Positions 55,566 to 64,000 of a stretch of 64,000 nt of DNA are shown here, one piece after another. The notes under the pieces were generated by a model. The model worked only from the letters and a program-made list of their open reading frames with translations. It was not told the DNA's origin and searched no databases. Both the position numbers and the translations under genes were made by a program. Source of the DNA: Flavobacteriales bacterium (GTDB lineage: Bacteria; Bacteroidota; Bacteroidia; Flavobacteriales_F; PHOS-HE28); assembly GCA_013360395.1 (NCBI GenBank), contig JABWBQ010000004.1, positions 1 to 64,000 on the forward strand. The letters are read 5' to 3'. How positions within the stretch are numbered: the first letter of the stretch is position 1; the number at the start of each line of letters is the position of its first letter.

Positions 55566-56621
55566 TCAGCGGATGAGGATCGACGGCGGTCCCTGCCCGA
55601 AAACACCCACTTGTGCCGCGTTGGTACGGCTGCGTTCCAGGATCTGCCGGACCTCCTCAAGCGTGTCGGGTGACACGGCGATGAGCAGGCCGCCGTTGGT
55701 TTGCGGATCGGCGGCGAGGATCATCCGCTCCATGCTGTCCGCACCGGTCACGTGGGCCTGCACTGCGCGCCAGTTGCGCATGCCGCCATCGGTGTAGACG
55801 GTCTGCGCGACCAGTTCGGCCGCACCATCCATCCGCGGCACGCACGTCCAGTCGATCACGGCGGAGCAGCCCGAGCCCTCGCACATCTCCCACAGGTGGC
55901 CCAGCAGGCCGAAGCCGGTCACATCGGTCATGGCATGCACGCCCGCCACGGGTCCGAGCGCGGCTCCGGCACGGTTCAAGGTGCATAGCTGCGCGGACAG
56001 GGCCGCCGTGCGGGCCTCATCGAGCACGCCACGTTTCAAGGCGGTGGAGAGCACGCCCGTACCGACCGGTTTGGTGAGCAGGAGCACATCGCCCGGTTGA
56101 GCGCCATCGTTGCGTTTGATGTGGGCCTTGCGGGCGTTGCCGGTGACGGCCAGGCCGAAGAAGGGTTCCGGCGCATCGATGCTGTGCCCGCCGGCGAGCG
56201 CGATGCCCGCTTCCCGGCACATGTCCCGGCCACCTTCCACCACTTGCGCGGCGAGTTCCGGCGGCAGTTTGCCGGCCGGCCATCCCAGCACGGCGATGGC
56301 GAAGAGCGGCGATCCGCCCATGGCGTACACGTCGCTCAGCGCATTGGCTGCGGCGATGCGTCCGAAGGTGCGTGCATCGTCCACGATGGGGGTGAAGAAG
56401 TCCACCGTGCTGATGAGGACCGTGTCGCCATCCATGGCGTACACCGCTGCATCATCCTTGGTGGCGGGCCCCACCAGCAGGCGGGGATCCGTGGCATGCG
56501 CATGCGGGCCGCCCAGGATGCGGTCCAGCAGGTCGGGAGCCAGTTTGCAGCCGCAACCGGCGCCGTGGCTGAAGGTGGTGAGGCGGACCGGGGCGTCAGG
56601 GGTGCTGGACGGCGTGGGCAT
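55566..56621 (-). CDS. selD: Selenophosphate synthase
   Basis: A 351-residue SelD. The catalytic core is GAGCGCKLAPDLL, with C23 in place of selenocysteine and K26. The ATP and Mg region has DDAAVYAMDGD, TVDFFTPIVDDARTFGRIAAANALSDVYAMGG, and LLLTKPVGTGVL. It makes selenophosphate from selenide and ATP for selenium incorporation. It starts within the end of mnmH (26-bp overlap). No selA or selB is in view, so tRNA 2-selenouridine is the only selenium use seen here. Confidence 0.92.
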   Translation of the reverse strand: MPTPSSTPDAPVRLTTFSHGAGCGCKLAPDLLDRILGGPHAHATDPRLLVGPATKDDAAVYAMDGDTVLISTVDFFTPIVDDARTFGRIAAANALSDVYAMGGSPLFAIAVLGWPAGKLPPELAAQVVEGGRDMCREAGIALAGGHSIDAPEPFFGLAVTGNARKAHIKRNDGAQPGDVLLLTKPVGTGVLSTALKRGVLDEARTAALSAQLCTLNRAGAALGPVAGVHAMTDVTGFGLLGHLWEMCEGSGCSAVIDWTCVPRMDGAAELVAQTVYTDGGMRNWRAVQAHVTGADSMERMILAADPQTNGGLLIAVSPDTLEEVRQILERSRTNAAQVGVFGQGPPSILIR

Positions 56622-57633
56622 GGTCGACGAGGCGTTGGGCCAGGCCGCGAAGATCGGACGCACGGCCCGGAACGGTGCGGGTGCGGGCCGGGTCGCGCAT
56701 GGAAGCTCCGCGCAGGTAGGCCTTGTCGTAGTAGCGCAGGGTGGCGCGCGCCACCTCCGCCAGGTCGCCCCGGTCGAGCGCTTCCAGTGCCGCCTTGCAG
56801 TGCTGCGGCCCCAACCGTTTGCCGATGCGGCGCACGGCGTCCTTCAAGCCCTCTACGGCGACGGAGCCATAGTCCGCCACCAGCCGTTGCACCCGGTCCT
56901 CCAGCGGCATGTCCACGAAGAACAGCGTCGTTGAGCGCATGCGTGCGAAGAAGGGATCCGGGATCGGCACACGGCCGATGAGCAGGCTTTCGTCCTCCAC
57001 CCACACGGGCCTTTGCAGGTCCAGGGTCCGCAGGGCCTGCCAAAGCAGGTTGCCGAAGTGCTCCGCGCTGGGCTGGGGAGGCTGGCCCAGTCCGCCGAAG
57101 GCCGAGCCTTTGTGGTTGGCCAGGTCCTCGAGGTCCACCGTTTGCTCGCCCAGCGCGCGCAGCAGCCCCAGCAGCTCGGTCTTGCCGCTGCCGGTGTATC
57201 CGCCCAGCACGCGCAGGTCCCACGGCAGTGCGAAGCTTTCGGCGGCGTGCCGGCGGAAGGCCTTGTAGCCCCCGCGCAGTGTGCTCACCTCGGCGAAGCC
57301 GGCCTTGTCCAGCAGCCACGCCACGCTGGCGCTGCGTTCGCCACCACGCCAGCAATGCACGGCGATGCGCCCGTGCGGCGCGATGGCGCGGGCACGTTCC
57401 ACCATGTCGCCCAGGCGCGGCCCCACCAGCCGCAGGCCGAGCAGCACGGCGGCATCGCGTCCCTGCTGTTTGTAGCAGGTGCCCACTTCGGCGCGTTCCC
57501 GATCGGTGAAGAGCGGCACGTTGATGCTCCCCGGGATGTGGCCGTGCACATGTTCGGCAGGCGACCGCACGTCGAGCAGCGGGGGCGTGTCCGCAGTGCC
57601 CAGGAGCTCAGCGGGCGGCAGGGAGCGGATCAT
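56596..57633 (-). CDS. mnmH: tRNA 2-selenouridine synthase
   Basis: A 345-residue protein with an N-terminal rhodanese domain (catalytic C94 in VHCWRGGERS) and a C-terminal P-loop domain with GGYTGSGKT at residues 144-152. It converts 5-substituted 2-thiouridine in tRNA wobble positions to 2-selenouridine using selenophosphate. The genes mnmH and selD are adjacent and overlap, so supply and use are coupled. It starts inside the end of the SGNH gene. Confidence 0.92.
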   Translation of the reverse strand: MIRSLPPAELLGTADTPPLLDVRSPAEHVHGHIPGSINVPLFTDRERAEVGTCYKQQGRDAAVLLGLRLVGPRLGDMVERARAIAPHGRIAVHCWRGGERSASVAWLLDKAGFAEVSTLRGGYKAFRRHAAESFALPWDLRVLGGYTGSGKTELLGLLRALGEQTVDLEDLANHKGSAFGGLGQPPQPSAEHFGNLLWQALRTLDLQRPVWVEDESLLIGRVPIPDPFFARMRSTTLFFVDMPLEDRVQRLVADYGSVAVEGLKDAVRRIGKRLGPQHCKAALEALDRGDLAEVARATLRYYDKAYLRGASMRDPARTRTVPGRASDLRGLAQRLVDHAHAVQHP

Positions 57634-58498
57634 GGCCGAAGGTATGCGCGGGCACCAGGGTGGGCAGCACCCCGGCCAGCAGGAGCGCCAGCGTGGCCTG
57701 CCCGCGGTCGTTGAGGTGGATGCGGTCGGTGTACATGGTGCTGTCCATGCGATCGAGCGACCGCAGCACAGGCACGTGCCACGCGGACAGGGAATCGAGG
57801 ATGCGCGTGCCGCGGTCGTCGTAGCGCCCCATGGCCAGCTCGCCAAGTTCGGGGTGGAGCAGCACCATCAACGGGATGCCGCGTGCGGCGGCGGTGTCGC
57901 GCAGCGCCCGCCAGCCCTCGGCGAACCGGCGCGGACTTGGGACGGCGGGCCGGTGGCGCCAGCGGTCGATCACGGTGGAAAGAGCCAGCAGCGGGCGTTC
58001 GGCCGGATAGGAGGGATGAACACCCACCACGGGTGCGAAGGTCATGCGGTCGTAGGCGTCATGGCTGCTGAGCACGACCACGAGGGCATCGGCGTCCAGC
58101 AGGCCGTGCGCCCTGATCCAGGCCATGGCGTTGTCCGTGCCCCAACTGCCGGCACTGAGGTTGACGAGCTCGATGCCGGTGGCACGGGCGGCCTTTTCGG
58201 TGGCCAGGCTGTCCTGCGTGGTCTGCTGTCCGCCGTTGATCACCGAGTCGCCGATGATCAGCACGCGACGGCCCCGCTTGGCGCCCACGGGAGGGGAGCG
58301 CAGGCCCAGCGCATTGGTGCGGTACCGGATCCGTCCATAGTGCGCATCCTGGTCGGGCAGCATGAGGTACTCGTACCTGGCGTCGGCACGGAACAGGGGA
58401 TGGTCACGCCGACCCAGGACGCGCAACCACAGCTCGGCGCACAGGAGCGCGGCCAGGAGCACGGCAAGACCACGGACGATGCCACGACGGAGGCGCAC
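57608..58498 (-). CDS. Membrane-anchored SGNH-hydrolase-like protein
   Basis: A 296-residue protein with an N-terminal membrane or signal helix (GLAVLLAALLCAELWLRVLG). VLIIGDSVINGG is the SGNH Ser motif (GDS), SAGSWGTDNAMAW has the Gly and Asn blocks, and TDRIHLNDRGQATLALLLAG has the catalytic Asp/His. It is the first gene of the selenium unit and overlaps mnmH by 26 bp, which is unexpected for an envelope esterase. Function unknown. Confidence 0.8.
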   Translation of the reverse strand: MRLRRGIVRGLAVLLAALLCAELWLRVLGRRDHPLFRADARYEYLMLPDQDAHYGRIRYRTNALGLRSPPVGAKRGRRVLIIGDSVINGGQQTTQDSLATEKAARATGIELVNLSAGSWGTDNAMAWIRAHGLLDADALVVVLSSHDAYDRMTFAPVVGVHPSYPAERPLLALSTVIDRWRHRPAVPSPRRFAEGWRALRDTAAARGIPLMVLLHPELGELAMGRYDDRGTRILDSLSAWHVPVLRSLDRMDSTMYTDRIHLNDRGQATLALLLAGVLPTLVPAHTFGHDPLPAAR

Positions 58499-58541
58499 CG
58501 GGCGAAGTTCGCAACGGCCGGGATGCGCGGACCCGGAACGG

Positions 58542-59291
58542 TCACAACTGCTGGATGACCGTGAGCAGGCGGCTCATGTAGGTACGGCCGATGGGGATGC
58601 GTTTCCCGGACTCGAGCACCACGTCGCCGTCATCGATGCTCTGGATGCGGTCCAGGCGGATGATGTGGGAGCGGTGGATGCGCAGGAAATCACCCGCGGG
58701 GAGCATGGCCTCGAAATCCTGCATGGTGCCGTGCACCACGTAGCGCCGGTCCTTCAGATGGAAGGAGGCGTAATCCTTCAGGGCCTCCACATGCTCGATC
58801 TCGCGGAAGGCGATCCGCACGGCGCGGCCTTTGTGCTTGATGAAGATGTGGTCATCGTCCTGCCCCTTGCTCACCGAGCGCAACAGGCGGTCCCGTTCCA
58901 TGCGCAACTTGGCCTCCTCGCCGCCTTTGAAGAGGGCGATCTCGATGTTGGAGCGCAGGGCCGCCTCGGTGAAGGGCTTCACGATGTAGCCCAGGGGCTC
59001 GGCCACTTTGGCCTCGCTGAGGGTGCTGTCCTCCGAGAAGGCGGTGAGGAAGACCACCGGAATGCCGGTGCTGGTGCGGATCACCTTGGCCGCCTCGATG
59101 CCGGTCATGGCACTGCGCAGCCGGATGTCCATGAGCACCATGTCCGGCCTTTGTTCCATGGCCAGGCTCACGGCTTCGTGGCCGTCGCCCGTGCTGCCGG
59201 CCACATCGTAGCCCAGCAACGTCAGGCTGCGTTCGATATCCTTGCGGATGAGGGCTTCGTCCTCGACGACCAGGATGCGGGGGTGGTTCAT
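58542..59291 (-). CDS. LytTR-family response regulator
   Basis: A 249-residue two-domain regulator. The receiver domain (2-120) has D10-E... acidic pocket (VVEDEALI), phosphoacceptor D55 in MVLMDIRLR, and K105 in GYIVKPF. The LytTR domain (150-249) has HIFIKHKGRAVRIAFREIEHVEALKDYASF and FLRIHRSHIIRLDRIQSI. No histidine kinase is adjacent. It probably controls envelope or stress genes elsewhere. It follows the SGNH gene in the same direction. Confidence 0.9.
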   Translation of the reverse strand: MNHPRILVVEDEALIRKDIERSLTLLGYDVAGSTGDGHEAVSLAMEQRPDMVLMDIRLRSAMTGIEAAKVIRTSTGIPVVFLTAFSEDSTLSEAKVAEPLGYIVKPFTEAALRSNIEIALFKGGEEAKLRMERDRLLRSVSKGQDDDHIFIKHKGRAVRIAFREIEHVEALKDYASFHLKDRRYVVHGTMQDFEAMLPAGDFLRIHRSHIIRLDRIQSIDDGDVVLESGKRIPIGRTYMSRLLTVIQQL

Positions 59292-59495
59292 GGGGTGTTC
59301 GGACCGGGGCCTGTCCGGCGCACACAACGATACGGCCAGGGGGCAGGGAAGTTGCCGGGATCTCGACCAAGCGTTGCGGAAGGGCGATGGAGCAGCGTTC
59401 TGTGACGAGCGATGCCGGTCCTCCGTCGCTGGCGGTCCTTCCACGCGTCAGGCGCCGCCCCTCCGGCCGACGGCACGGGCAAGTGCTTCGCCGCT

Positions 59496-59503
59496 TAGCT
59501 TCG
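59496..59503 (+). promoter_or_regulatory. TAGCTTCG -7-like box for the secreted M1 peptidase
   Basis: TAGCTTCG is 22 bp before the ATG at 59526 and is identical to the box in front of the next gene (62001). Confidence 0.4.
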
Positions 59504-59525
59504 TGCGGAACGAACCCCGCCCCGG

Positions 59526-61952
59526 ATGCGCCTCCTTCTCCTTGCTTCCGCATCGCTCCTGGCCATCGCCGCCCAGGCCCAGCCCTTCCGCATGGGCTGC
59601 CGCATCCTGCACGAGCCCTATCGCCCCGGGCCGGAACTGACCGCCACGCAGCGCACGCAGATCGACGAGACCATCGCGCGCAGCGACACCTTCGACATCC
59701 AGCACTACGACATCAGCCTGGACGTGACCCGGGTGCAGGACCAGTGGATCGCGGGGGCATGCGCGGTGACCTTCAGCGCACGCATGGCCGGGCAGACGGC
59801 CATCCGGTTCGACCTGTTGGACCTGGCGGTGGACTCGGTGACGAGCCCGTTGGGCCAGCATCCGTACACCTACGACGGGGCGTTCCTGACCGTGGACCTG
59901 CTGGGGGCGCCGTTGGTGGGCGAACAACGCACGCTGACGGTGCACTACCAGGGCAGCCCGCAACGCGATCCGGACTGGGGCGGCTTCTACTTCGAGAGCG
60001 GCTACATCTACAACCTGGGGATCGGCATCAGCACCATCCCGCCCAACTTCGGCAAGGTGTGGTACCCCTGCTTCGATTCCTTCGTGGAACGCGCCACGTA
60101 CACCTACCACGTGAAGAGCGCCGGCACCTACCGGCTCCGCGGCCAGGGCGACTTCCTGGGCGAGGTGCAGTTGGGCGGCGACACCGTGGTGCGGTCCTAC
60201 ACCATCGGCAGGGCGCTGCCCACGCACGTCTCGGCCGTGGCCGTCTCCGGCTACGTGGACAGCACCTACGTGCATGCCGGGGCCTACGGGAACATCCCGG
60301 TGACCCTGAGCGCCAAGCCCGCGCACCTGGCCGGCATGGTGTCCCGTTTCGGCGACCTGGGCGGTGCCATCGATGCCTGCGAGCATTGGTACGGGCCGTA
60401 CGGCTGGGGGCGCGTGGGCTACGTGCTCACCACCGACGGCGCCTTGGAGATCCCCACCAACATCGCCTATCCGCAGTTCATGACCGGGCAGCCCGTTCCG
60501 GACAACCGCCAGCTGCTGAGCCACGAGCTGGGCCACCACTGGTGGGGCGATATCGTGACCCCGTACATCCACAACGACATGTGGCTGAAGGAAGGCCCGG
60601 CCGAGTACACCGGCCACCTGGTCGATGAATGGGTGTATGGCCGCGACCAGTTCATCACCACCGTGCTGAACAACCAGTTCGATGTGCTGAAGAACAGCCA
60701 CCTGCAGGACGGCGGGTTCCAGCCCTTGTCGCCCATGCCCGATCCGTACATCTACGGCCACCACACCTATTACAAGGGTGCCTCGGTGATGCACAACCTG
60801 CGGGGCTACCTGGGCGACACGCTCTTCCGGCAGGCCATGCATGGCGTGCAACTGGCGTACGCCGACACGGCTTTGGACGCCGCCGGGTTCCGCGACGCGC
60901 TGGAGCAGGCCACCGGCGCCGACCTCGACCCCTTTTTCGATGCGTGGGTGTTCGCACCCGGCTTCAGCGTGTTCGTGGTGGAGGCCCTGAGCGCGGTGCA
61001 GCAAGGCGGCGGCTGGGCGGTGGACCTCACCCTGCGGCAGCGCCTGCGCGGCACCACGGCCTTCCACCACCAGGTGCCGCTGGACGTCACCCTGATCGGC
61101 GCGAACTGGCAACGCAGCGAGCATCAGGTGATGGCCGACGGCGAGCTCACCGTGGTGGACCTCACCGCGCCGTTCGAGCCCGTGATGGCGGTGGTGAACG
61201 GGCATCGCCGATTGAACCAGGCAAGGATGGACCACGAGTTCACCATCCGGCCGGGTGAGAGCTTCAGTTCCACCCTGCCGCGCGTGGACTTCCGCTTGTT
61301 CCCGGAGAACGTGCCCGACTCGGCGCTGTTCCGCGTGGACCACATCTGGGCCGGTCCGGAGGCGGCGCAGACCACCGCGGAAGTGGAGGCCGTGAGCGGA
61401 ACGCACTACTGGGTGGTGGATGGCCTCTGGCCCGCAGGCACCCACCTGTCCGCGCGCATCAACTACTACGGTGCCTCGGACGCCCAACTGGACTTCGACC
61501 TGTACGACGTCACCGAGGCCGGGGCCGCCGTGCTCTATCGCGCGCATCCCGGCGAACCGTGGACCACCTACCCGCATCAGGTGGTGGTGGCCGGCTCGCT
61601 CACCAACGGCACCGGCTACATGGAACTGGACACCCTGCTGCAAGGGGAGTACACCTTGGGCCGGAGCGGGGCGATCGCCGCCGTCCACGGTCCCGATGCC
61701 TGGACCGACGGAGAGCTGAACGTGTACCCGGTGCCTGCCGTGGACCGGCTGCTGGTGGAGCTCCCCGACGGCTTCACCCCGATGGAACTGGCGCTCGTTT
61801 CCTCCGATGGCCGTGCCTGGTGGAGGCAGCGGGCCACGCGCGAACCGGTGCAGGTCCTGTCGGTGGCGGCCGTGCCCGCCGGGGCCTATGTGGTGGAACT
61901 GCGGGGACAGGACGGGACCGTGCGTCGCCGACCGGTGCTCGTGGGCCGCTGA
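59526..61952 (+). CDS. Secreted M1-family metallopeptidase with type IX sorting domain
   Basis: An 808-residue protein. A signal peptide (MRLLLLASASLLAIAAQAQ) precedes the M1 N-terminal beta domain. The zinc site is HELGH at residues 333-337 with E356 in WLKEGPAEY (HEXXH-x18-E). The substrate loop reads GALEI (305-309) where the family usually has GAMEN. Further domains end in a type A sorting tail, about 731-808, LNVYPVPAVDRLLVELPDGF ... GAYVVELRGQDGTVRRRPVLVGR. The Asn change may shift specificity; it is likely an extracellular aminopeptidase. Confidence 0.9.
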   Translation: MRLLLLASASLLAIAAQAQPFRMGCRILHEPYRPGPELTATQRTQIDETIARSDTFDIQHYDISLDVTRVQDQWIAGACAVTFSARMAGQTAIRFDLLDLAVDSVTSPLGQHPYTYDGAFLTVDLLGAPLVGEQRTLTVHYQGSPQRDPDWGGFYFESGYIYNLGIGISTIPPNFGKVWYPCFDSFVERATYTYHVKSAGTYRLRGQGDFLGEVQLGGDTVVRSYTIGRALPTHVSAVAVSGYVDSTYVHAGAYGNIPVTLSAKPAHLAGMVSRFGDLGGAIDACEHWYGPYGWGRVGYVLTTDGALEIPTNIAYPQFMTGQPVPDNRQLLSHELGHHWWGDIVTPYIHNDMWLKEGPAEYTGHLVDEWVYGRDQFITTVLNNQFDVLKNSHLQDGGFQPLSPMPDPYIYGHHTYYKGASVMHNLRGYLGDTLFRQAMHGVQLAYADTALDAAGFRDALEQATGADLDPFFDAWVFAPGFSVFVVEALSAVQQGGGWAVDLTLRQRLRGTTAFHHQVPLDVTLIGANWQRSEHQVMADGELTVVDLTAPFEPVMAVVNGHRRLNQARMDHEFTIRPGESFSSTLPRVDFRLFPENVPDSALFRVDHIWAGPEAAQTTAEVEAVSGTHYWVVDGLWPAGTHLSARINYYGASDAQLDFDLYDVTEAGAAVLYRAHPGEPWTTYPHQVVVAGSLTNGTGYMELDTLLQGEYTLGRSGAIAAVHGPDAWTDGELNVYPVPAVDRLLVELPDGFTPMELALVSSDGRAWWRQRATREPVQVLSVAAVPAGAYVVELRGQDGTVRRRPVLVGR

Positions 61953-62000
61953 CGATCGTCGAAAAGGAACCCGCCCGTGGAATGGCGGGTGCCGGGCCGT

Positions 62001-62008
62001 TAGCTTCG
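62001..62008 (+). promoter_or_regulatory. TAGCTTCG -7-like box for the large repeat protein
   Basis: TAGCTTCG is 13 bp before the ATG at 62022. Confidence 0.4.
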
Positions 62009-62021
62009 GCACCACAAATCC

Positions 62022-64000
62022 ATGGACATGATCGGAAACTACGCAATGCGCATGGCGGTGGTCGCCCTGGCCCTGGCGGCCACGGAAGCTCCGGCCCAGC
62101 ACACCAAGCAGGACATCACACGGACCCCGACCGCGCGCCAGGACGGGCATCAACGCACGTTCACACCCGGACAGCTGTCGGGCAGCGAGGCCCCCCGGGC
62201 CAAGTCGCACAGATCCACGAACCCAAGCCTGTTCCGCGGCGGCGCCCCGGTGAATGACAATTGCGCGGGCGCCATCACCATCCCGGTGGGGACCAGCTGC
62301 GTGCCGGTGGCGGGCAGCACGGCCGGTGCCACCAGCAGCCTGCCGGCGATCACCTGCAACAGCTACACCGGCACCGCGGACGATGACGTGTGGTTCAAAT
62401 TCGTGGCCACGGCCCCTGCGATCACCGTGCTGGTGGACGGTTCCGCCCAGTTCGACGCCGTGGTGGACGTGCGCAGCGGTGCATGCAATGGCGCGAACAT
62501 CGCCTGTGCCGACCAGGTGGTCGACGACGGCACCGAGATGGTGTCCCTGACCGGCCTCACCGTCGGTGCCACCTACCTGGTGCGGGTCTACGACTATTAC
62601 AACGGCCCGGCGCCCACCACCGACCTGACCATCTGCGCCTTCATCACCCCGCCGCCTCCGGCGAACGATCAGTGCGCCAACGTGGCGGGGCAGAACCTCG
62701 CCATTGGCGGATCGCTCACGTTCACGGGCAGCACTGCCGGTGCGACCACCACCAACGACGCGGCGGTCGGCAGCGCCTTCGAGGGAGCGGTGCCCACGGT
62801 GTGGCACCGTTTCACCACGACCGCCTGCGCGAACGTGACGCTGGACTACTGCGGCACCGCGCCCGCCTTCGACGAGGTGTACATCGTCCTGACCCCGGAT
62901 TGTCCGGCGGATTCGGCCATCCTCGGTACGTACGATTTCACCACCTGCCCCGACGGCAACGGCACGGTGGTCTTCAACCAGCTGCCGGCGGGCAGCTACT
63001 ATGTGCCCGTGGGCCTTTTCGGCGCCGGTTCGCTGGGGGCCTACACCATCCACCTGAACGCCTCTGCCTGCGGGGTCGCTCCGCCGAACGACCAGTGCCA
63101 GAACATCGTTCCACAGGCCCTGAACGTGGGCGGTTCGCTCAGCTTCACAGGCACCACGGTCGGCGCCACCGCCACCAATGATGCCGTACCCCTTTCCGAC
63201 ATGGACGACAGCGTGCCCAAGGTCTGGCATGCCTTCACCCTTTCGAGCTGCGCCAACGTGCAGGTGAGCTACTGCGGCACCACCCCGGTGTACGACCAGA
63301 TCTACATCGTGCTGACGGCATGCCCCGCGAGCACCTTCGAGCTGGGCACCTACGACTTCACCACCTGCGCCGACGGCAACGGCACGGTGTACTTCAGCGC
63401 CCTGCCGGCCGGCACGTACTACCTGCCCGTCGGTCAGTTCGGCGCGGGTACGACCGGGCCGTACACCCTGGAAGTGAGCGCCACGGCCTGCGCGGGTCTG
63501 CCGGCCAACGACGAATGCGGCGGGTCCACGATGCTCACCGCGGGCACCCTCTGCCAGTACGTGACCGGCGATGTGGCCAACGCCACCGGATCGCTGCCGG
63601 CCATCAACTGCAACGGGTTCACCGGTGATGCGAACGACGATGTGTGGTTCAGCTTCGTGGCCACGGCCGCCGCGCTGACCGTGGAGGTGGCAGGCTCCGA
63701 TTCGCTGGACGCGGTGGTGGAACTGTTGTCCGGCGGTTGCGCGAACCCGACGAGCATCGGTTGTGCGGACGCCACCTTGGAGGGTGGCACGGAGGTGATC
63801 CAGGCCGCCGGCCTCACCGTGGGGCAGACCTACCACGTACGGCTGTACCACTACTACACGGACATCCCGGCCACCACCACCTTCGACATCTGTGTGTACG
63901 GCGGTGGCGCGGCACCGGGGAACGACAACTGCGCCGATGTGGTGTCGCAGCCGCTGGCGATCGGCGGCAACCTGAGCTTCACGGGAACCACGGTGGGCGC
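62022..64000 (+). CDS. Large secreted repeat protein (3' end outside window)
   Basis: At least 659 residues. After a signal-type segment (MAVVALALAATEAPAQ) there are Asn/Asp-rich beta-sandwich repeats in two types. Type A (about 70-205 and 495-625) has DDDVWFKFVATAPAITV or DDVWFSFVATAAALTV plus a GA/TIGCAD segment. Type B (about 215-350 and 352-490, and starting again near 625) has VPTVWHRFTTTACANVTLDY, DEVYIVLT, GTYDFTTCPDGNGTV and AGSYYVPVGLFGAG. The repeat order is A-B-B-A-B. Units begin PVNDNCAG or PANDQC. The frame runs off the window, where a sorting tail is expected. The start could be the Met two codons on. Confidence 0.8.
   Translation, partial: MDMIGNYAMRMAVVALALAATEAPAQHTKQDITRTPTARQDGHQRTFTPGQLSGSEAPRAKSHRSTNPSLFRGGAPVNDNCAGAITIPVGTSCVPVAGSTAGATSSLPAITCNSYTGTADDDVWFKFVATAPAITVLVDGSAQFDAVVDVRSGACNGANIACADQVVDDGTEMVSLTGLTVGATYLVRVYDYYNGPAPTTDLTICAFITPPPPANDQCANVAGQNLAIGGSLTFTGSTAGATTTNDAAVGSAFEGAVPTVWHRFTTTACANVTLDYCGTAPAFDEVYIVLTPDCPADSAILGTYDFTTCPDGNGTVVFNQLPAGSYYVPVGLFGAGSLGAYTIHLNASACGVAPPNDQCQNIVPQALNVGGSLSFTGTTVGATATNDAVPLSDMDDSVPKVWHAFTLSSCANVQVSYCGTTPVYDQIYIVLTACPASTFELGTYDFTTCADGNGTVYFSALPAGTYYLPVGQFGAGTTGPYTLEVSATACAGLPANDECGGSTMLTAGTLCQYVTGDVANATGSLPAINCNGFTGDANDDVWFSFVATAAALTVEVAGSDSLDAVVELLSGGCANPTSIGCADATLEGGTEVIQAAGLTVGQTYHVRLYHYYTDIPATTTFDICVYGGGAAPGNDNCADVVSQPLAIGGNLSFTGTTVG

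Noticed and set aside
59448-63851. 1467-residue open frame on the minus strand
   Set aside because: It runs antisense to the M1 peptidase and repeat-protein genes, is unusually His/Gly/Val-rich and has no recognisable motif. GC-rich codon use makes long antisense frames common.

Overview
The window is GC-rich, densely coded DNA that looks like a Bacteroidota chromosome, most likely a high-GC member of Flavobacteriales. The evidence is type IX secretion sorting domains of both kinds (a type A tail on the M1 peptidase, a CHU_C-like tail on a PKD protein), TAnnTTTG-type -7 boxes in front of many genes, little sign of Shine-Dalgarno sites, a DUF2520-kdsC-ubiA-maf gene run, and a BshB1-type bacillithiol deacetylase. 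The exact taxon is inferred, not proven. No rRNA or CRISPR is present; one tRNA (His, GTG) is.

Layout. 1-4.4 kb: minus-strand run of a secreted SGNH/PKD protein (cut by the window edge), a DUF1801 protein, a TPMT-like methyltransferase, a SIMPL-like secreted protein and an RlmD/RumA rRNA methyltransferase. 4.4-6.3 kb: a RelE-type toxin-antitoxin pair and ornithine aminotransferase. 6.4-9.3 kb: an AT-rich foreign island with a PIF1-like helicase, an attC-like imperfect palindrome at its 3' side and a dead tyrosine recombinase at its 5' side. 9.3-13.2 kb: MORN lipoprotein, TonB-dependent receptor, NTF2-like and AhpD-like proteins. 13.3-22.3 kb: an ArsR-led island of small ligand-binding, repair and detoxification proteins (SRPBCC, GyrI-like, AlkD-like, DUF1801, VOC, YdeI-like, DoxX-like), a PIN toxin-antitoxin pair and an F420-type oxidoreductase.

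22.4-28.3 kb: MazG, then three secreted proteins including a PQQ-type sugar dehydrogenase. 28.3-37.0 kb: a ten-gene minus-strand operon with overlapping or touching genes, covering cytochrome c maturation (ccmB, C, D, E, F), a DUF2520 protein, a KdsC-type phosphatase, a UbiA prenyltransferase, Maf and an outer-membrane protein. 37-39.4 kb: secreted protein, glutathione peroxidase, BshB1. 39.5-43.8 kb: a palindromic intergenic element and a three-gene glycan module (flippase, formyltransferase fusion, glycosyltransferase). 43.8-47.3 kb: tRNA-His, small membrane protein, PD40 lipoprotein, an IS4-like transposase stub, a radical SAM protein and acylphosphatase.

47.4-55.5 kb: a 1234-residue secreted dehydrogenase/PKD/PA14 protein, a secreted beta-propeller-like protein, PAP2 phosphatase, sorbosone-dehydrogenase-like protein, universal stress protein and a basic histone-like protein. 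55.6-58.5 kb: selenium module (selD, mnmH, SGNH protein). 58.5-64 kb: LytTR response regulator, secreted M1 peptidase, and a large repeat protein that runs off the window end. The most unusual items are the integron-like cassette around the helicase, the C-terminal module shared by the 23.3 kb and 47.4 kb secreted proteins, and the neighbouring GyrI-like and AlkD-like genes under an ArsR-type operator.
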